DNA from: Gordius sp. MW1
Taxonomy: Eukaryota > Nematomorpha > Gordioida > Gordea > Gordiidae
Assembly: GCA_964036665.1 (NCBI GenBank)
Contig: OZ038526.1
Location: 33,666,001-33,730,000, forward strand
DNA: 64,000 nucleotides
Direction of reading: 5' to 3'
Shown: piece by piece, positions 41,970 to 51,930 of the stretch
Numbering within the stretch: the first letter of the stretch is position 1
How the letters are laid out: each line of letters opens with the position of its first letter
The notes under the pieces: generated by a model
Told to the model about the DNA's origin: nothing
The model's database searches: none
What the model saw: the letters and a program-made list of their open reading frames with translations, nothing else
Translations under genes and position numbers: made by a program

Positions 41970-42701
41970 TTAAGGTGTAGTATCTGAAGGTGTAGTAGGA
42001 GGTGTTGTATATGAAGTAGTAGGATGGGAAGGAGTAGAAGATTGAGTAGTCAACGGAGGTGTCGTAGATGTAGTAATTTGAGGTGTAGTATCTGAAGGTG
42101 TAGTAGGAGGTGTTGTATATGAAGTAGTAGGATCGGAAGGAGTAGAAGATTGTGTAGTCAACGGAGGTGTCGTAGATGTTATAATTTGGGGTGTAGTATC
42201 TGAAGGTGTAGTAGGAGGTGTTGTATATGAAGTAGTAGGGTCGGAAGGAGTAGAAGATTGAGTAGTCAACGGAGGTGTCGTAGATGTTATAATTTGGGGT
42301 GTAGTATCTGAAGGTGTAGTAGGAGGTGTTGTATATGAAGTAGTAGGATCGGAAGGAGTAGAAGATTTTGTAGTCAACGGAGGTGTCGTAGATGTTATAA
42401 TTTGGGGTGTAGTATCTGAAGGTGTAGTAGGAGGTGTTGTATATGAAGTAGTAGGATCGGAAGGAGTAGAAGATTGTGTAGTCAACGGAGGTGTCGTAGA
42501 TGTTATAATTTGGGGTGTAGTATCTGAAGGTGTAGTAGGAGGTGTTGTATATGAAGGAGTAGGATTGGAAGGAGTAGAAGATTGAGTAGTCAGCGGAGGT
42601 GTCGTAGATGTAGTAATTTGAGGTGTAGTATCTGAAGGTGTAGTAGGAGGTGTTGTATATGAAGTAGTAGGATTGGAAGGAGTAGAAGATTGAGTAGTCA
42701 A
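41970..42701 (-). CDS. Thr/Pro/Ser-repeat ORF, 243 codons
   Basis: A segment of the mucin-like frame between a TTTAAGG stop and the next long ORF. Its downstream half matches 38,113-38,829. Confidence 0.35.
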   Translation of the reverse strand: MTTQSSTPSNPTTSYTTPPTTPSDTTPQITTSTTPPLTTQSSTPSNPTPSYTTPPTTPSDTTPQIITSTTPPLTTQSSTPSDPTTSYTTPPTTPSDTTPQIITSTTPPLTTKSSTPSDPTTSYTTPPTTPSDTTPQIITSTTPPLTTQSSTPSDPTTSYTTPPTTPSDTTPQIITSTTPPLTTQSSTPSDPTTSYTTPPTTPSDTTPQITTSTTPPLTTQSSTPSHPTTSYTTPPTTPSDTTP

Positions 42702-45700
42702 CGGAGGTGTCGTAGATGTAGTAATTTGAGGTGTAGTATCTGAAGGTGTAGTAGGAGGTGTTGTATATGAAGTAGTAGGATCGGAAGGAGAGAAGATTGT
42801 GTAGTCAACGGAGGTGTCGTAGATGTTATAATTTGGGGTGTAGTATCTGAAGGTGTAGTAGGAGGTGTTGTATATGAAGGAGTAGGATCGGAAGGAGTAG
42901 AAGATTGTGTAGTCAACGGAGGTGTCGTAGATGTTATAATTTGGGGTGTAGTATCTGAAGGTGTAGTAGGAGGTGTTGTATATGAAGGAGTAGGATTGGA
43001 AGGAGTAGAAGATTGAGTAGTCAACGGAGGTGTCGTAGATGTAGTAATTTGAGGTGTAGTATCTGAAGGTGTAGTAGGAGGTGTTGTATATGAAGTAGTA
43101 GGATTGGAAGGAGTAGAAGATTGAGTAGTCAACGGAGGTGTCGTAGATGTTATAATTTGGGGTGTAGTATCTGAAGGTGTAGTAGGAGGTGTTGTATATG
43201 AAGGAGTAGGATTGGAAGGAGTAGAAGATTGAGTAGTCAACGGAGGTGTCGTAGATGTAGTAATTTGAGGTGTAGTATCTGAAGGTGTAGTAGGAGGTGT
43301 TGTATATGAAGGAGTAGGATCGGAAGGAGTAGAAGATTGTGTAGTCAACGGAGGTGTCGTAGATGTTATAATTTGGGGTGTAGTATCTGAAGGTGTAGTA
43401 GGAGGTGTTGTATATGAAGTAGTAGGGTCGGAAGGAGTAGAAGATTGAGTAGTCAACGGAGGTGTCGTAGATGTTATAATTTGGGGTGTAGTATCTGAAG
43501 GTGTAGTAGGAGGTGTTGTATATGAAGTAGTAGGATCGGAAGGAGTAGAAGATTTTGTAGTCAACGGAGGTGTCGTAGATGTTATAATTTGGGGTGTAGT
43601 ATCTGAAGGTGTAGTAGGAGGTGTTGTATATGAAGGAGTAGGATTGGAAGGAGTAGAAGATTGAGTAGTCAGCGGAGGTGTCGTAGATGTAGTAATTTGA
43701 GGTGTAGTATCTGAAGGTGTAGTAGGAGGTGTTGTATATGAAGTAGTAGGATTGGAAGGAGCAGAAGATTGAGTAGTCAACGGAGGTGTCGTAGATGTTA
43801 TAATTTGGGGTGTAGTATCTGAAGGTGTAGTAGGAGGTGTTGTATATGAAGTAGTAGAAGATTGAGTAGTCAACGGAGGTGTCGTAGATGTTATAATTTG
43901 GGGTGTAGTATCTGAAGGTGTAGTAGGAGGTGTTGTATATGAAGGAGTAGGAGGAGTAGAAGATTGAGTAGTCAACGGAGATGTCGTAGATGTAGTAATT
44001 TGAGGTGTAGTATCTGAAGGTGTAGTAGGAGGTGTTGTATATGAAGGAGTAGAAGATTGAGTAGTCAACGGAGGTGTCGTAGATGTTATAATTTGGGGTG
44101 TAGTATCTGAAGGTGTAGTAGGAGGTGTTGTATATGAAGGAGTAGGATCGGAAGGAGTAGAAGATTGAGTAGTCAAAGGAGGTGTTGTAGATGTAGTAAT
44201 TTGAGGTGTAGTATCTGAAGGTGTAGTAGGAGGTGTTGTATATGAAGGAGTAGCAGATTGTGTAGTCAACGGAGGTGTCGTAGATGTTATAATTTGGTGT
44301 GTAGTATCTGAAGGTGTAGTAGGAGGTGTTGTATATGATGGAGTAGGATCGGAAGGAGTAGAAGATTGTGTAGTCAACGGAGGTGTCGTAGATGTCATAA
44401 TTTGGGGTGTAGTATCTGAAGGTGTAGTACGAGGTGTTGTATATGAAGTAGTAGGATCGGAAGGAGTAGAAGATTTTGTAGTCAACGGAGGTGTCGTAGA
44501 TGTTATAATTTGGGGTGTAGTATCTGAAGGTGTAGTAGGAGGTGTTGTATATGAAGGAGTAGGATCGGAAGGAGTAGAAGATTGTGTAGTCAACGGAGGT
44601 GTCGTAGATGTTATAATTTGGGGTGTAGTATCTGAAGGTGTAGTAGGAGGTGTTGTATATGAAGGAGTAGGATTGGAAGGAGTAGAAGATTGAGTAGTCA
44701 ACGGAGGTGTCGTAGATGTTATAATTTGGGGTGTAGTATCTGAAGGTGTAGTAGGAGGTGTTGTATATGAAGTAGTAGGATCGGAAGGAGTAGAAGATTG
44801 TGTAGTCAACGGAGGTGTCGTAGATGTTATAATTTGGGGTGTAGTATCTGAAGGTGTAGTAGGAGGTGTTGTATATGAAGGAGTAGGATTGGAAGGAGTA
44901 GAAGATTGAGTAGTCAGCGGAGGTGTCGTAGATGTAGTAATTTGAGGTGTAGTATCTGAAGGTGTAGTAGGAGGTGTTGTATATGAAGTAGTAGGATTGG
45001 AAGGAGTAGAAGATTGATTAGTCAACGGAGGTGTCGTAGATGTAGTAATTTGAGGTGTAGTATCTGAAGGTGTAGTAGGAGGTGTTGTATATGAAGTAGT
45101 AGGATCGGAAGGAGTAGAAGATTGTGTAGTCAACGGAGGTGTCGTAGATGTTATAATTTGGGGTGTAGTATCTGAAGGTGTAGTAGGAGGTGTTGTATAT
45201 GAAGGAGTAGGATCGGAAGGAGTAGAAGATTGTGTAGTCAACGGAGGTGTCGTAGATGTTATAATTTGGGGTGTAGTATCTGAAGGTGTAGTAGGAGGTG
45301 TTGTATATGAAGGAGTAGGATTGGAAGGAGTAGAAGATTGAGTAGTCAACGGAGGTGTCGTAGATGTAGTAATTTGAGGTGTAGTATCTGAAGGTGTAGT
45401 AGGAGGTGTTGTATATGAAGTAGTAGGATTGGAAGGAGTAGAAGATTGAGTAGTCAACGGAGGTGTCGTAGATGTTATAATTTGGGGTGTAGTATCTGAA
45501 GGTGTAGTAGGAGGTGTTGTATATGAAGGAGTAGGATTGGAAGGAGTAGAAGATTGAGTAGTCAACGGAGGTGTCGTAGATGTAGTAATTTGAGGTGTAG
45601 TATCTGAAGGTGTAGTAGGAGGTGTTGTATATGAAGGAGTAGGATCGGAAGGAGTAGAAGATTGTGTAGTCAACGGAGGTGTCGTAGATGTTATAATTTG

Positions 45701-47179
45701 GGGTGTAGTATCTGAAGGTGTAGTAGGAGGTGTTGTATATGAAGTAGTAGGGTCGGAAGGAGTAGAAGATTGAGTAGTCAACGGAGGTGTCGTAGATGTT
45801 ATAATTTGGGGTGTAGTATCTGAAGGTGTAGTAGGAGGTGTTTTATATGAAGTAGTAGGATCGGAAGGAGTAGAAGATTTTGTAGTCAACGGAGGTGTCG
45901 TAGATGTTATAATTTGGGGTGTAGTATCTGAAGGTGTAGTAGGAGGTGTTGTATATGAAGGAGTAGGATTGGAAGGAGTAGAAGATTGAGTAGTCAGCGG
46001 AGGTGTCGTAGATGTAGTAATTTGAGGTGTAGTATCTGAAGGTGTAGTAGGAGGTGTTGTATATGAAGTAGTAGGATTGGAAGGAGCAGTAGTAGGAGGT
46101 GTTGTATATGAAGTAGTAGGATTGGAAGGAGCAGAAGATTGAGTAGTCAACGGAGGTGTCGTAGATGTTATAATTTGGGGTGTAGTATCTGAAGGTGTAG
46201 TAGGAGGTGTTGTATATGAAGTAGTAGAAGATTGAGTAGTCAACGGAGGTGTCGTAGATGTTATAATTTGGGGTGTAGTATCTGAAGGTGTAGTAGGAGG
46301 TGTTGTATATGAAGGAGTAGGAGGAGTAGAAGTTTGAGTAGTCAACGGAGATGTCGTAGATGTAGTAATTTGAGGTGTAGTATCTGAAGGTGTAGTAGGA
46401 GGTGTTGTATATGAAGGAGTAGAAGATTGAGTAGTCAACGGAGGTGTCGTAGATGTTATAATTTGGGGTGTAGTATCTGAAGGTGTAGTAGGAGGTGTTG
46501 TATATGAAGGAGTAGGATCGGAAGGAGTAGAAGATTGAGTAGTCAAAGGAGGTGTTGTAGATGTAGTAATTTGAGGTGTAGTATCTGAAGGTGTAGTAGG
46601 AGGTGTTGTATATGAAGGAGTAGAAGATTGTGTAGTCAACGGAGGTGTCGTAGATGTTATAATTTGGTGTGTAGTATCTGAAGGTGTAGTAGGAGGTGTT
46701 GTATATGAAGGAGTAGGATCGGAAGGAGTAGAAGATTGTGTAGTCAACGGAGGTGTCGTAGATGTTATAATTTGGGGTGTAGTATCTGAAGGTGTAGTAC
46801 GAGGTGTTGTATATGAAGTAGTAGGATCGGAAGGAGTAGAAGATTTTGTAGTCAACGGAGGTGTCGTAGATGTTATAATTTGGGGTGTAGTATCTGAAGG
46901 TGTAGTAGGAGGTGTTGTATATGAAGGAGTAGGATTGGAAGGAGTAGAAGATTGAGTAGTCAACGGAGGTGTCGTAGATGTTATAATTTGGGGTGTAGTA
47001 TCTGAAGGTGTAGTAGGAGGTGTTGTATATGAAGGAGTAGGATTGGAAGGAGTAGAAGATTCAGTAGTCAACGGAGGTGTCGTAGATGTTATAATTTGGG
47101 GTGTAGTATCTGAAGGTGTAGTAGGAGGTGTTGTATATGAAGGAGTAGGATCGGAAGGAGTAGAAGATTGAGTAGTCAA
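42698..47179 (-). CDS. Longest Thr/Pro/Ser-repeat ORF, 1,493 codons
   Basis: This is the longest uninterrupted run of the mucin-like frame, about 43 repeat units covering the 5' part of the array. Internal segments are themselves duplicated about 2.37 kb apart, for example the GGAGATGTCGTAG units at 43,978 and 46,348, with a 48-base extra insertion near 46,088-46,135. No ATG occurs in the frame. Upstream it runs on in a shifted frame to the array edge at 47.3 kb. If a protein is made, the start would have to come from a spliced upstream exon. The composition suits a heavily O-glycosylated mucin, silk or glue protein; equally, it may be an untranslated minisatellite that happens to be open. 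Confidence 0.45.
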   Translation of the reverse strand: MTTQSSTPSDPTPSYTTPPTTPSDTTPQIITSTTPPLTTESSTPSNPTPSYTTPPTTPSDTTPQIITSTTPPLTTQSSTPSNPTPSYTTPPTTPSDTTPQIITSTTPPLTTKSSTPSDPTTSYTTPRTTPSDTTPQIITSTTPPLTTQSSTPSDPTPSYTTPPTTPSDTTHQIITSTTPPLTTQSSTPSYTTPPTTPSDTTPQITTSTTPPLTTQSSTPSDPTPSYTTPPTTPSDTTPQIITSTTPPLTTQSSTPSYTTPPTTPSDTTPQITTSTTSPLTTQTSTPPTPSYTTPPTTPSDTTPQIITSTTPPLTTQSSTTSYTTPPTTPSDTTPQIITSTTPPLTTQSSAPSNPTTSYTTPPTTAPSNPTTSYTTPPTTPSDTTPQITTSTTPPLTTQSSTPSNPTPSYTTPPTTPSDTTPQIITSTTPPLTTKSSTPSDPTTSYKTPPTTPSDTTPQIITSTTPPLTTQSSTPSDPTTSYTTPPTTPSDTTPQIITSTTPPLTTQSSTPSDPTPSYTTPPTTPSDTTPQITTSTTPPLTTQSSTPSNPTPSYTTPPTTPSDTTPQIITSTTPPLTTQSSTPSNPTTSYTTPPTTPSDTTPQITTSTTPPLTTQSSTPSNPTPSYTTPPTTPSDTTPQIITSTTPPLTTQSSTPSDPTPSYTTPPTTPSDTTPQIITSTTPPLTTQSSTPSDPTTSYTTPPTTPSDTTPQITTSTTPPLTNQSSTPSNPTTSYTTPPTTPSDTTPQITTSTTPPLTTQSSTPSNPTPSYTTPPTTPSDTTPQIITSTTPPLTTQSSTPSDPTTSYTTPPTTPSDTTPQIITSTTPPLTTQSSTPSNPTPSYTTPPTTPSDTTPQIITSTTPPLTTQSSTPSDPTPSYTTPPTTPSDTTPQIITSTTPPLTTKSSTPSDPTTSYTTPRTTPSDTTPQIMTSTTPPLTTQSSTPSDPTPSYTTPPTTPSDTTHQIITSTTPPLTTQSATPSYTTPPTTPSDTTPQITTSTTPPLTTQSSTPSDPTPSYTTPPTTPSDTTPQIITSTTPPLTTQSSTPSYTTPPTTPSDTTPQITTSTTSPLTTQSSTPPTPSYTTPPTTPSDTTPQIITSTTPPLTTQSSTTSYTTPPTTPSDTTPQIITSTTPPLTTQSSAPSNPTTSYTTPPTTPSDTTPQITTSTTPPLTTQSSTPSNPTPSYTTPPTTPSDTTPQIITSTTPPLTTKSSTPSDPTTSYTTPPTTPSDTTPQIITSTTPPLTTQSSTPSDPTTSYTTPPTTPSDTTPQIITSTTPPLTTQSSTPSDPTPSYTTPPTTPSDTTPQITTSTTPPLTTQSSTPSNPTPSYTTPPTTPSDTTPQIITSTTPPLTTQSSTPSNPTTSYTTPPTTPSDTTPQITTSTTPPLTTQSSTPSNPTPSYTTPPTTPSDTTPQIITSTTPPLTTQSSTPSDPTPSYTTPPTTPSDTTPQIITSTTPPLTTQSSLLPILLLHIQHLLLHLQILHLKLLHLRHLR

Positions 47180-47304
47180 CGGAGGTGTCGTAGATGTTAT
47201 AATTTGGGGTCTAGTATCTGAAGGTGTGTAGGAGGTGTTGTATATGAAGTAGTAGGATTGGTAGGAGTAGAAGATTGAGTAGTCAACGGAGGTGTCGTAT
47301 TCAT

Positions 47305-47721
47305 TAGTCCTTAGCCTTACACATCACCCAATCTTACCTATTTTTCGCACTGATATTTCCCCCCGCCCATTGTCCAACGTCTACCTTTATATCCAAACCG
47401 ATTTGATTAAATAACATTATACCGCGGATACGTCCATTGGTCATACGCTATTTTATTTGTTTGACAATAAACCAGGACTATTAAATTGGTAGCACGATTA
47501 TTAAAGGTACTAACAGAAATATGAGAGAGTGCGACAGTGATTTCAAACCCCAGGCTAAAACGATATATAGTCCCCCCAAAAAACCAAAATTAAATTACAC
47601 TTGATACAACGTACGAATTAACAAATTATTTTTGGCTCTTCGGAATTAAACTTTGGGTCACAAATCATTAATAACAAATACAATTCAAAATTGATTTATA
47701 AAACTATGGGATGGGCGTTAC
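47305..47721. other. Non-repeat segment between array and PI4KA exon
   Basis: About 400 bases separate the array from the last recognised PI4KA exon. It should be the start of a PI4KA intron or the 5' flank of the array transcript. A minus-strand GTAAGA donor-like site near 47,333 follows a short open stretch, but no homology was recognised. Confidence 0.4.
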
Positions 47722-47957
47722 TAAGTAGAGAGATTTGCAGAGGAGGTGTAACAGGTCAAGCATAGTTTTAAGGACGATTCTATCCCACAGGAGGTGAGGG
47801 AAGTTATCTACTAGCTTGGCTAAGCAGTAATCCGCAACTTTACGGATGCGTTTAACGTTGTGATTGAATTTTACCAACAAAAAATTGGGCGTGTCGCTCC
47901 AGCTCAGCGTTGGTTTCTTTATTCTTTGCCTTCTGGACCATGACGCTCAAAAATTCG
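47722..47957 (-). CDS. PI4KA: PI4KA exon (QKAK...[10 protein letters not shown]), frameshifted
   Basis: The acceptor is CAATAG before CGAATTTTTG and the donor is TTA/GTAACG. The exon reads [20 protein letters not shown] and RHAQF, then, one base out of frame, [20 protein letters not shown] and HLLW. The human equivalent has [20 protein letters not shown] and FPHLLW. A run of six T near 47,880 has one T more than the expected reading, which shifts the frame. This could be a homopolymer sequencing error or a real mutation. The first base completes the AA left by the exon at 51,547. Confidence 0.85.
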
Positions 47958-48044
47958 CTATTGAAAGGATCCAAAAATGTTATTAATGCATATGCAATCT
48001 ATGTAATTTAAAGCTATTAAATTATACTTGAAAATTATATAGGC

Positions 48045-48275
48045 TAGTGAAACGGCTGGGTTTTGTTTGGTCGACCTTTGGTTTTAGCGTCTATAGTTTT
48101 AGTTGACTTAACATAAGCTGACCAAAGGTTTTTGGTCTGTTTTTTTAGTCTTGATCTTTTTATCTTAGTCAACCTTTAGGCTTGGCCGAAATTTGAAAAA
48201 CAGACCAGAGTCGACCGTTAGTCTTAGTTAAACCAAAGGTCGACCAAACAAAACCAAGGCGTTTTTACAACACTA
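48045..48275. mobile_element. hAT-like MITE (TAGTG ends) in PI4KA intron
   Basis: The ends are TAGTGAAACGGCTGGG and, inverted, TAGTGTTGTAAAAACGCC. The interior carries GGTCGACCTTTGG motifs in both orientations. The ends match those of the 6.1-kb hAT at 24.7 kb. The TSD is not clear. Confidence 0.65.
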
Positions 48276-48479
48276 ATAGAGTCAATCTACAATAAATTGG
48301 GCGGATCATACTAAAAAAAATCACAAAACATAGAGATCCCCTAGTTATAAATAAAGACTGACCGCGTTATTCAAGATGGTGGTGAAAAGTTATTAATAGA
48401 AACAAGCAACTCCTTTCCAGATTGATGATCTAATGACGTCATTTACTAATGGAAATCACCATAAGCGGAGCCAGGATTG

Positions 48480-51104
48480 GAAATAGAGTGGGGGGGGGGC
48501 AAAACTCATTTATAGAGGGGCAAAATTATGTAGAGGTATATATCTACATTTGCTTTTCTTACTAAAAGAATATAATTTTATTGGAAAACTATATACAAAA
48601 AATGAATAATGATTATGTTCGTTTTAAAGGTTGTGCTTATGTAGCTGCGCGAGCCCATTATTATTTTAATAATCAGGCGATGGAACCCATTATTATTTGA
48701 ATAGTCAGGCGATGGTTGAATACAAGCGAGGGGCTATTAAAAATAAAAATAACGTGATGGTTAAGTACAAGCGAGGGGCTCTAAATGAAGTAACGTGTTA
48801 GAATTCGCCTAGACGGGGTCAAGGGAAAGTAGCGTGCGAAAGAAGGTTTTTGATTCCAATTCTGCAAATTCTTAACATTGTGTTGTTTTATAATATAATG
48901 TTTGTTAGACCCATAATCACTAAAGGCCATAAAAACTAATGTAATACGCAACTAGATGCAAACACTAAATCTAACCCTAACCCTTGCCTTACATTTTGCC
49001 TATAATGGAAAATTTGTGTATGCATGAGAAAGAGGTGCCCCACCCCTCATCTCTATCTCCCTCGCTGTGTTATTTTTAATTGCTATGCATAAGAGGTGCC
49101 CCACCCCTCATCTCTATCTCCCTCGGTGTGTTATATATAAGATTTGTTAAATTATCTATTATATAAACATAAATAAAAGTTGGTTACTTTTAATTGCTAT
49201 GCAATTTAATTTAACTAGTTATATAATAAACATAAATTTCACCTTACAAAACAATCAAATGCATTTACATAATCGAAAAATTATTTTGCATATCACTTTA
49301 GTCATAGAACTGCCATTAGTTGAAAAATGAAACAATAATAAAAAATCAATATATTATAGATAATTTAACAAATATCAACAAGAACAAAATATTAATTTTT
49401 TCGTTTTTAAATAAATTACCATTGATAAATTACCCTATGCCCTCCCCTAGAAGTGCCTATTAATTTTTTAAGTAAATTTAATATTTTGTTCTTGTTGATA
49501 TGGGCTCGTTTTTTGGTGTCCGTCCGTCGTCCGTCCGTCCGTTACTCTCCCTATCTATTTGCATTGGGTATATTAGGTTATCGCTTTTTTAAATTAATGC
49601 ATGAGAAAGAGGTGCCCCACCCCTCATCTCTATCTCCCTCGCTGTGTTATTTTTTAAATTAATGCATAAGAGGTGCCCCACCCCTCATCTCTATCTCCCT
49701 CGCTTTCGGGCGGGGTCGGGTTTTAATCGCTACGTTAAATTAATGCATAAGTATATTATATAATAAACATAAATAAAAGTTGTTTACTTTTAATTGCTAT
49801 GCAATTTAACTAGTTTTGGGGTTAGAAACCCGGAGTTTTTTTTGACTCTTATGATTGTTCTTGTTACTATCATTGATAAAATTTTTGGCCGTCCGCTGGC
49901 TGCTGACCAATGAAAAAAATGACCATTGGCCAAAATGTGAATCGAAATTATTTTTTTCGTTTTTTTTACTATTATGATTGTTCCTGTTTCTACCATTGCT
50001 ATTATGACTTTTTGGCCGTCCGCTGGCTGCTGACCAATGTTATATAATAAACATAAATAAAAGTTGTTTACTTTTAATTGCTATGCAATTTAACTAGTTT
50101 TTGGGTTAGAATCCCGGAGTTTTTTTTGACTCTTATGATTGTCCCTGTTACTACCATTGCTATTATGACTTTTTGGCCGTCCGCTGGCTCCTGACCGATG
50201 GAAAAAATGACCATTGGCCAAAATGTGAATCGAAATTATTTTTTTCGTTTCTTTTGACTATTATGATTGTTCCTGTTCCTACCATTGCTATAATGACTTT
50301 TTGGCCGTCCGCTGGCTGCTGACCAATGGAATAAAAGACCATTGGCCAAAATGTTATTCGAAAATTTTTTTTCGTTTTTTTTGACTATTATGAATTTATA
50401 TCCACTTTTACCGTGTCCTGGCTGCTGACCAATGGAAAAAAATGACCATTGGCCAAAATGTGATTCAAAAAAATTTTTTTCGTTTTTTTTACTCTTATGA
50501 ATTTATATCCACTTTTACCGTGTGCTGGCTGCTGACCAATGGAAAAAAATGACCATTGGCCAAAGTGAGCATCAAATTTTTTTTTTCCGTTTTTTTGGCT
50601 ATCATTGACTTATAGAGTATCTGTTGGTACTGACCAATGGAGAAAAAATGACCATTGGCCAAATTTTTGATTTTTTTAATTAAAAATTGTTCAAATTCAA
50701 CAAAAAATTTCTCCCAACAATTCTGCAAATTCTTAACATTGTGATGTTTTATAATATAATGTTTGTTAGACCCATAATCACTAAAGGCCATAAAAACTAA
50801 TGTAATACGCAACTAGATGCAAACACTAAATCTAACCCTAACCCTTGCCTATATTACATTTTGCCTATATTACATTTTGCCTATAAATGGAAAATTTGTA
50901 TAAATAATTAATTAATCATTAGGCATTTAATACCCCCCTATAGGCATTCTCGCCCCTTCCCACCTTTCTCGCCCATAAATTGAATAGCAAATATGATACA
51001 TTTATACGAAGTATAGATGAGTCGTCCCCCCTTCTCTTCCCTTCTTCCCTTCCCCCCTTCCCTTCCCCCCTCCCCCTTCCCACGAGGGCCGAAGGCCCGA
51101 GTTT
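48480..51104. repeat. Composite repeat block in PI4KA intron (left arm)
   Basis: The block contains a hAT-like end with a G run (about 48,475-48,540), a direct duplication of about 165 bases (48,857-49,020 and 50,718-50,900), and repeated CACCCCTCATCTCTATCTCC segments (49,030-49,130 and 49,610-49,700). It also has a tandem array (49,840-50,670) and a terminal GGGCCGAAGGCCC hairpin near 51,085-51,098. The part 49,501-51,104 has an inverted counterpart at 60,839-62,939. The element class is unresolved; the 3' hairpin resembles Helitron-type ends but no CTRR terminus is seen. Confidence 0.65.
49840..50670 (+). repeat. Tandem units with CCAATGG...CCATTGG core
   Basis: About seven units of roughly 100-125 bases each contain GCCGTCCGCTGGCTGCTGAC, then CCAATGGAAAAAATGACCATTGG, a short palindrome with a 9-base loop. 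Units are separated by T-rich stretches and TATTATGATTGTTCC. Confidence 0.8.
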
Positions 51105-51546
51105 AATTATTAATTTTTGAAATTTTCGTTAAAATTGTATAAAAACGTTGAAGAATTTCTAAATTTTAAGGGGACATTCGCCCCTTAGCTACGTTTAGGA
51201 TCGTAATATTCTCAAAACCATTTCCGCCTTTTTAAGAGATATTTTTAGACGTTTTATCATTCGTAAAATTTAGCGATGAGCATATATTTGATTTAGCAAT
51301 AAGGCATTTAGTTTGGGCTCTTTTGAGCTTTTTTCCCTAAATCCTTATAACATATGAACTTAACACAATTATGAGATTATTATATAAATATGACATGAAA
51401 TTTGTACCAAAGACTAAATTCTATGATTGCTATCCAAAAACAATATAATGAAATAGCAAAGAAATTCGTAATTTTATGCTTATAATTATATTTAAAATAG
51501 ACGTAAAATTTAATAAAAATTACAATGGCATTTGCAATAATTTTAC

Positions 51547-51672
51547 TTGAACACAATCTCGGCTATAGAACACACGCATTTCCACATGCCAGATTTGTCT
51601 TTTTGTATAGACTTATCTTCCAAGTAATGAAACATATAATGAACAGCGTTAACGTCTTCCGAATTTTTCACC
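51547..51672 (-). CDS. PI4KA: PI4KA exon ([13 protein letters not shown])
   Basis: The acceptor is TTTTTTTAG before GGTGAAAAAT and the donor is TTCAA/GTAAAA. It encodes VKNSEDVNAVHYMFHYLEDK, then [20 protein letters not shown]. Human PI4KA has [20 protein letters not shown] here. The reading phase joins both neighbours exactly: AG+G upstream and AA+C downstream. Confidence 0.92.
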
Positions 51673-51796
51673 CTAAAAAAATCATTTTTCACGTTTTTTG
51701 TATTATTTTTGAACGATTTACAATTATTTTGCAAATAAATTTATTTTTATTTTTAAAATGATTGCTTCCAAAGATTTGGTTGCAGACATTAATTAC

Positions 51797-51930
51797 CTTA
51801 AAGTTTCCAATTGATATATGGACAAAAGGTAGGATAGCTGTCCGAACGTCATTTGTTTGACGCAAGAGACCACTTCTGGTTTATTGTTCAGGATACACAA
51901 TAAAGTGTTTTTTAGGTAAGTCAATTCATT
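51797..51930 (-). CDS. PI4KA: PI4KA exon (NELTYLKN...YLLSIYQLETL)
   Basis: The acceptor is TTTTGCAG and the donor is TTTAAG/GTAATT with phase 2. It encodes 44 residues including NELTYLKNTLLCILNNKPEV and GQLSYLLSIYQLETL. The human exon counterpart reads PPPEV and TYLLSVYRLEYM. It is too short to appear as a long ORF but is supported by splice sites and by phase with both neighbours. Confidence 0.9.

Larger units (their letters stand above)
30921..47304 (-). repeat. Giant 108-bp tandem array encoding Thr/Pro/Ser-rich repeat
   Basis: About 16.4 kb is made of a 108-base unit (36 codons), roughly 150 copies. Shorter units of about 90 bases lack a segment that is a multiple of three. Read on the minus strand, the main frame gives units with TTQSSTPSDPTTSYTTPPTT, where 28 of 36 residues are Thr, Pro or Ser. 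Two unit types alternate (PQIITST and PQITTST). The core (about 32-47.2 kb) is highly uniform, while the right-hand end of the reading (30.9-31.7 kb) holds diverged units (SSSPSYPTPTYTTPP). A second frame is also open over long distances, and no unit contains an ATG. In-frame stops and 2-base deletions divide the array into several ORFs. The array ends abruptly at 47,298 beside the PI4KA exons on the same strand. Confidence 0.92.

Noticed and set aside
30921-47304. CRISPR-like array
   Set aside because: Units are contiguous 108-bp tandem repeats with no unique spacers, in a eukaryotic context.
48961-48985. Interstitial telomere repeat (CTAACCCTAACCC)
   Set aside because: Only two units, and the same bases recur in the 165-base duplication near 50,830. 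No telomeric tract.
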